A DNA stretch of 64,000 nt. It comes from an uncultured Gammaproteobacteria bacterium. Lineage in GTDB: Bacteria > Pseudomonadota > Gammaproteobacteria > Pseudomonadales > Pseudohongiellaceae. Positions 62,703-64,000 of this stretch are shown piece after piece (position 1 is the first letter of the stretch; each line of letters opens with the position of its first letter). The position numbers were made by a program, and so were the translations under genes. The notes under the pieces are model-generated. The model did not search any database and was not told the DNA's origin. It saw only the letters and a program-made list of their open reading frames with translations. The stretch covers positions 1 to 64,000 of the forward strand of contig CAJXUA010000010.1 in NCBI GenBank assembly GCA_913060695.1, in the 5' to 3' direction.

Positions 62703-63667
62703 ATACGCGCAAGCGCGCGTCCGGAGCGAAGCAGAGTCAAAGGACTGCTCGCGGGGCACTGCAATCACACTGGCAACAGCACCTGAAGACCGCTCGCGAG
62801 AGCCTTTTTCGTCTGCTGAGCACTCCGGCCGCAACGCTGATGACCATTGCCGTAATTGGCATCGCCTTACTCCTACCAAGCGCTCTTTATGTCAGTATGA
62901 ATAATCTTCAAGCACTGAGTGGCGGTATCAATGTCGGAAGCCAGATCAGCCTATACTTGAACGAAGATGTCACGTATGAAGAAGCTTTTCAGGTTAGCGA
63001 ACAACTACTTCAACGCGACCAGATAGTCTCTGCCGAGTACATTTCACCCACACAGGCGGCGGCAGAGTTCAACGCCCATTCTGGTCTTGGAGACGTCATA
63101 GATGCGCTCGAGAGCAATCCACTACCTGGCGTTATAGTGCTTAGCCCCAGCAGCATCGACAGCACCGCGGCCAGCGCGCTGCTCGAGGAGCTCGGTAGCC
63201 TGCCCGAGGTACAATCGGCTCAGTTAGACCTGCAGTGGGTAGAGCGCCTGCAGGCATTCCTGCAGCTTGCGCAGCGCGCCTCCACCGGCTTGATGCTGAT
63301 ATTGGCCCTCGCTGTGCTGTTCGTGGTGGGCAATACGATTCGTTTAGCTATCGAGGGCAGGAGGGCCGAAATAGTGGTCATAAAGCTCGTCGGAGGCACC
63401 AATAGCTATGTCGCGAGGCCATTCCTCTATGCTGGCGCCCTCTATGGCTTGGGGGGCAGCATATTAGCCTGGTTGTTGCTGTCGATAATCTTGCTTAGCT
63501 TACGCGGGCCCGCCAACGAATTGCTGGCGCTGTACAGCAGCGATTACCAATTGCAGGGTCTGGGCACCGCCAATAGCCTCGTCCTATTTGTCCTTGGCAG
63601 CCTTCTGGGTTGGCTCGGGGCGTTTATCTCTGTGCGCCAGCATTTGGCGGCGATAGAGCCACGTTAA
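62699..63667 (+). CDS. ftsX: Cell division membrane protein FtsX
   Basis: Partner of FtsE in the inner membrane. The 322 residues have a basic cytoplasmic start (NTRKRASGAKQS), a first helix at ~58-78, a periplasmic domain to ~185, and three more helices at ~195-215, ~245-270 and ~295-312. SRQ-like NTIRLAIEGRRAEIVVIKLVG between helices 2 and 3 is the conserved FtsX loop. It is followed by a 276-base gap before rpoH. Confidence 0.97.
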   Translation: MNTRKRASGAKQSQRTARGALQSHWQQHLKTARESLFRLLSTPAATLMTIAVIGIALLLPSALYVSMNNLQALSGGINVGSQISLYLNEDVTYEEAFQVSEQLLQRDQIVSAEYISPTQAAAEFNAHSGLGDVIDALESNPLPGVIVLSPSSIDSTAASALLEELGSLPEVQSAQLDLQWVERLQAFLQLAQRASTGLMLILALAVLFVVGNTIRLAIEGRRAEIVVIKLVGGTNSYVARPFLYAGALYGLGGSILAWLLLSIILLSLRGPANELLALYSSDYQLQGLGTANSLVLFVLGSLLGWLGAFISVRQHLAAIEPR

Positions 63668-63702
63668 GAAGCCCTCCATCGCCATTGTTTTTGTGCATGA
63701 CA

Positions 63703-63724
63703 TCCATTTAAAGAAACAAATGGA
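63703..63724. other. Inverted repeat after ftsX
   Basis: The arms TCCATTT (63703-63709) and AAATGGA (63718-63724) are perfect 7-base complements around an 8-base loop. It lies 35 bases after ftsX, but there is no T run on either side, so a classical terminator is not supported. It could be a weak terminator or a protein-binding site for the rpoH regulatory region. Confidence 0.3.
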
Positions 63725-63753
63725 GGCATATACAAAAAAAGCGCACATTAACC

Positions 63754-63781
63754 CTTGAAATAGCAATATTGCGCCTCAATT
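63754..63781 (+). promoter_or_regulatory. Sigma32-like promoter candidate upstream of rpoH
   Basis: CTTGAAA (63754-63760) and CCTCAATT (63774-63781) are separated by 13 bases and resemble the heat-shock sigma32 consensus (CTTGAAA, 11-16 bases, CCCCATnT). It lies ~165 bases before the rpoH start. The same -35 with a 17-base spacing gives only a poor sigma70 -10. A second TAGAAT (63843-63848) could be a -10 of another promoter, but its -35 is weak. Confidence 0.42.
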
Positions 63782-63943
63782 ACACTCCGAACCTACAGCG
63801 ATACGGCGCTTGCGATCCGTAGCATGATGAAATGAGCAGTGTTAGAATGGTGCTGTCTAGATTGAAAGGGTGATTAATTAGTGCCTTAGCGCGATTATCG
63901 AATACCTATCAACAAGCAAGATAAAGAGTTTTAAAGGCTGATT

Positions 63944-64000
63944 ATGAGTATCGGAACAAGTTTACAAGTTAATGGCCCCATAGTTCCGGGTCGTGATTTG
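63944..64000 (+). CDS. rpoH: RNA polymerase heat-shock sigma factor RpoH, first 19 codons
   Basis: The frame starts at ATG 63944, after AAAGG, and runs open to the window end. It reads MSIGTSLQVNGPIVPGRDL, matching the usual RpoH start (SLQPVxALVPGxxL), and it follows ftsX as in most Gammaproteobacteria. The fragment is too short for domain evidence, so the call rests on the N-terminal match and the gene order. Confidence 0.85.
   Translation, partial: MSIGTSLQVNGPIVPGRDL

Noticed and set aside
63703-63724. Rho-independent terminator after ftsX
   Set aside because: The inverted repeat is perfect but no T run follows on either strand, so it is listed only as an inverted repeat.

Overview
This window is typical chromosomal DNA of a free-living Gammaproteobacterium with medium GC content. 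The order glnE-waaF-waaC-waaG-waaP, the neighbourhood thiC/tolC/waaA/FAD oxidoreductase/aldo-keto reductase/hldE, and the run mutM-coaD-yheT-rsmD-ftsY-ftsE-ftsX-rpoH all resemble, from memory, Pseudomonas-type synteny. That points to a Pseudomonadales/Cellvibrionales-like lineage, possibly a marine oligotrophic one; the species cannot be named from sequence alone. The first 43 bases are an Illumina Nextera adapter with an i5 index, so the left edge is a draft contig end and not biology.

Layout. 44-10.8 kb: aroG-type DAHP synthase (cut by the contig end), thiC, a TolC-family outer membrane channel with a good promoter and terminator, hemH, a secreted SGNH hydrolase, a DUF2868/DUF3482 membrane-protein/GTPase pair and a small lipocalin-like protein. 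11-24.6 kb: tesB, a GST, a cupin, pepQ, a secreted M20 dipeptidase, waaA, an FAD oxidoreductase overlapping an aldo/keto reductase, sppA, chrA and hldE. 24.8-42.3 kb: a voltage-gated K+ channel, lpxL, a GT-C-like membrane protein, then a minus-strand LPS inner-core operon (carbamoyltransferase, double-domain kinase, waaP, waaG, waaC, waaF, glnE), an orphan GspE/PilB ATPase and uup.

42.3-57.4 kb: thirteen tightly packed minus-strand genes form the most interesting part. They encode a MotA/TolQ/ExbB-type proton-channel protein, two paralogous proteins with an ExbD/MotB-like N-terminal helix carrying an Asp followed by a coiled coil and a von Willebrand A domain, an Hsp70/actin-like protein, a PEGA-repeat/SUMF1-fold protein, two TPR proteins (one with a TonB-C-like end), four lipoproteins (one extremely Ser-rich), a small acidic secreted protein and an M48 metalloprotease lipoprotein. 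I infer a proton-motive-force-driven trans-envelope machine that I cannot match to a named system.

57.7-64 kb: housekeeping genes mutM, coaD, yheT-like hydrolase, rsmD, ftsY, ftsE, ftsX and the first codons of rpoH, with a sigma32-like promoter candidate ahead of rpoH. I saw no tRNA, rRNA, CRISPR array, insertion sequence or prophage. Genes are packed very tightly: two convergent pairs share a palindromic CTAG stop and a third pair has abutting stops.
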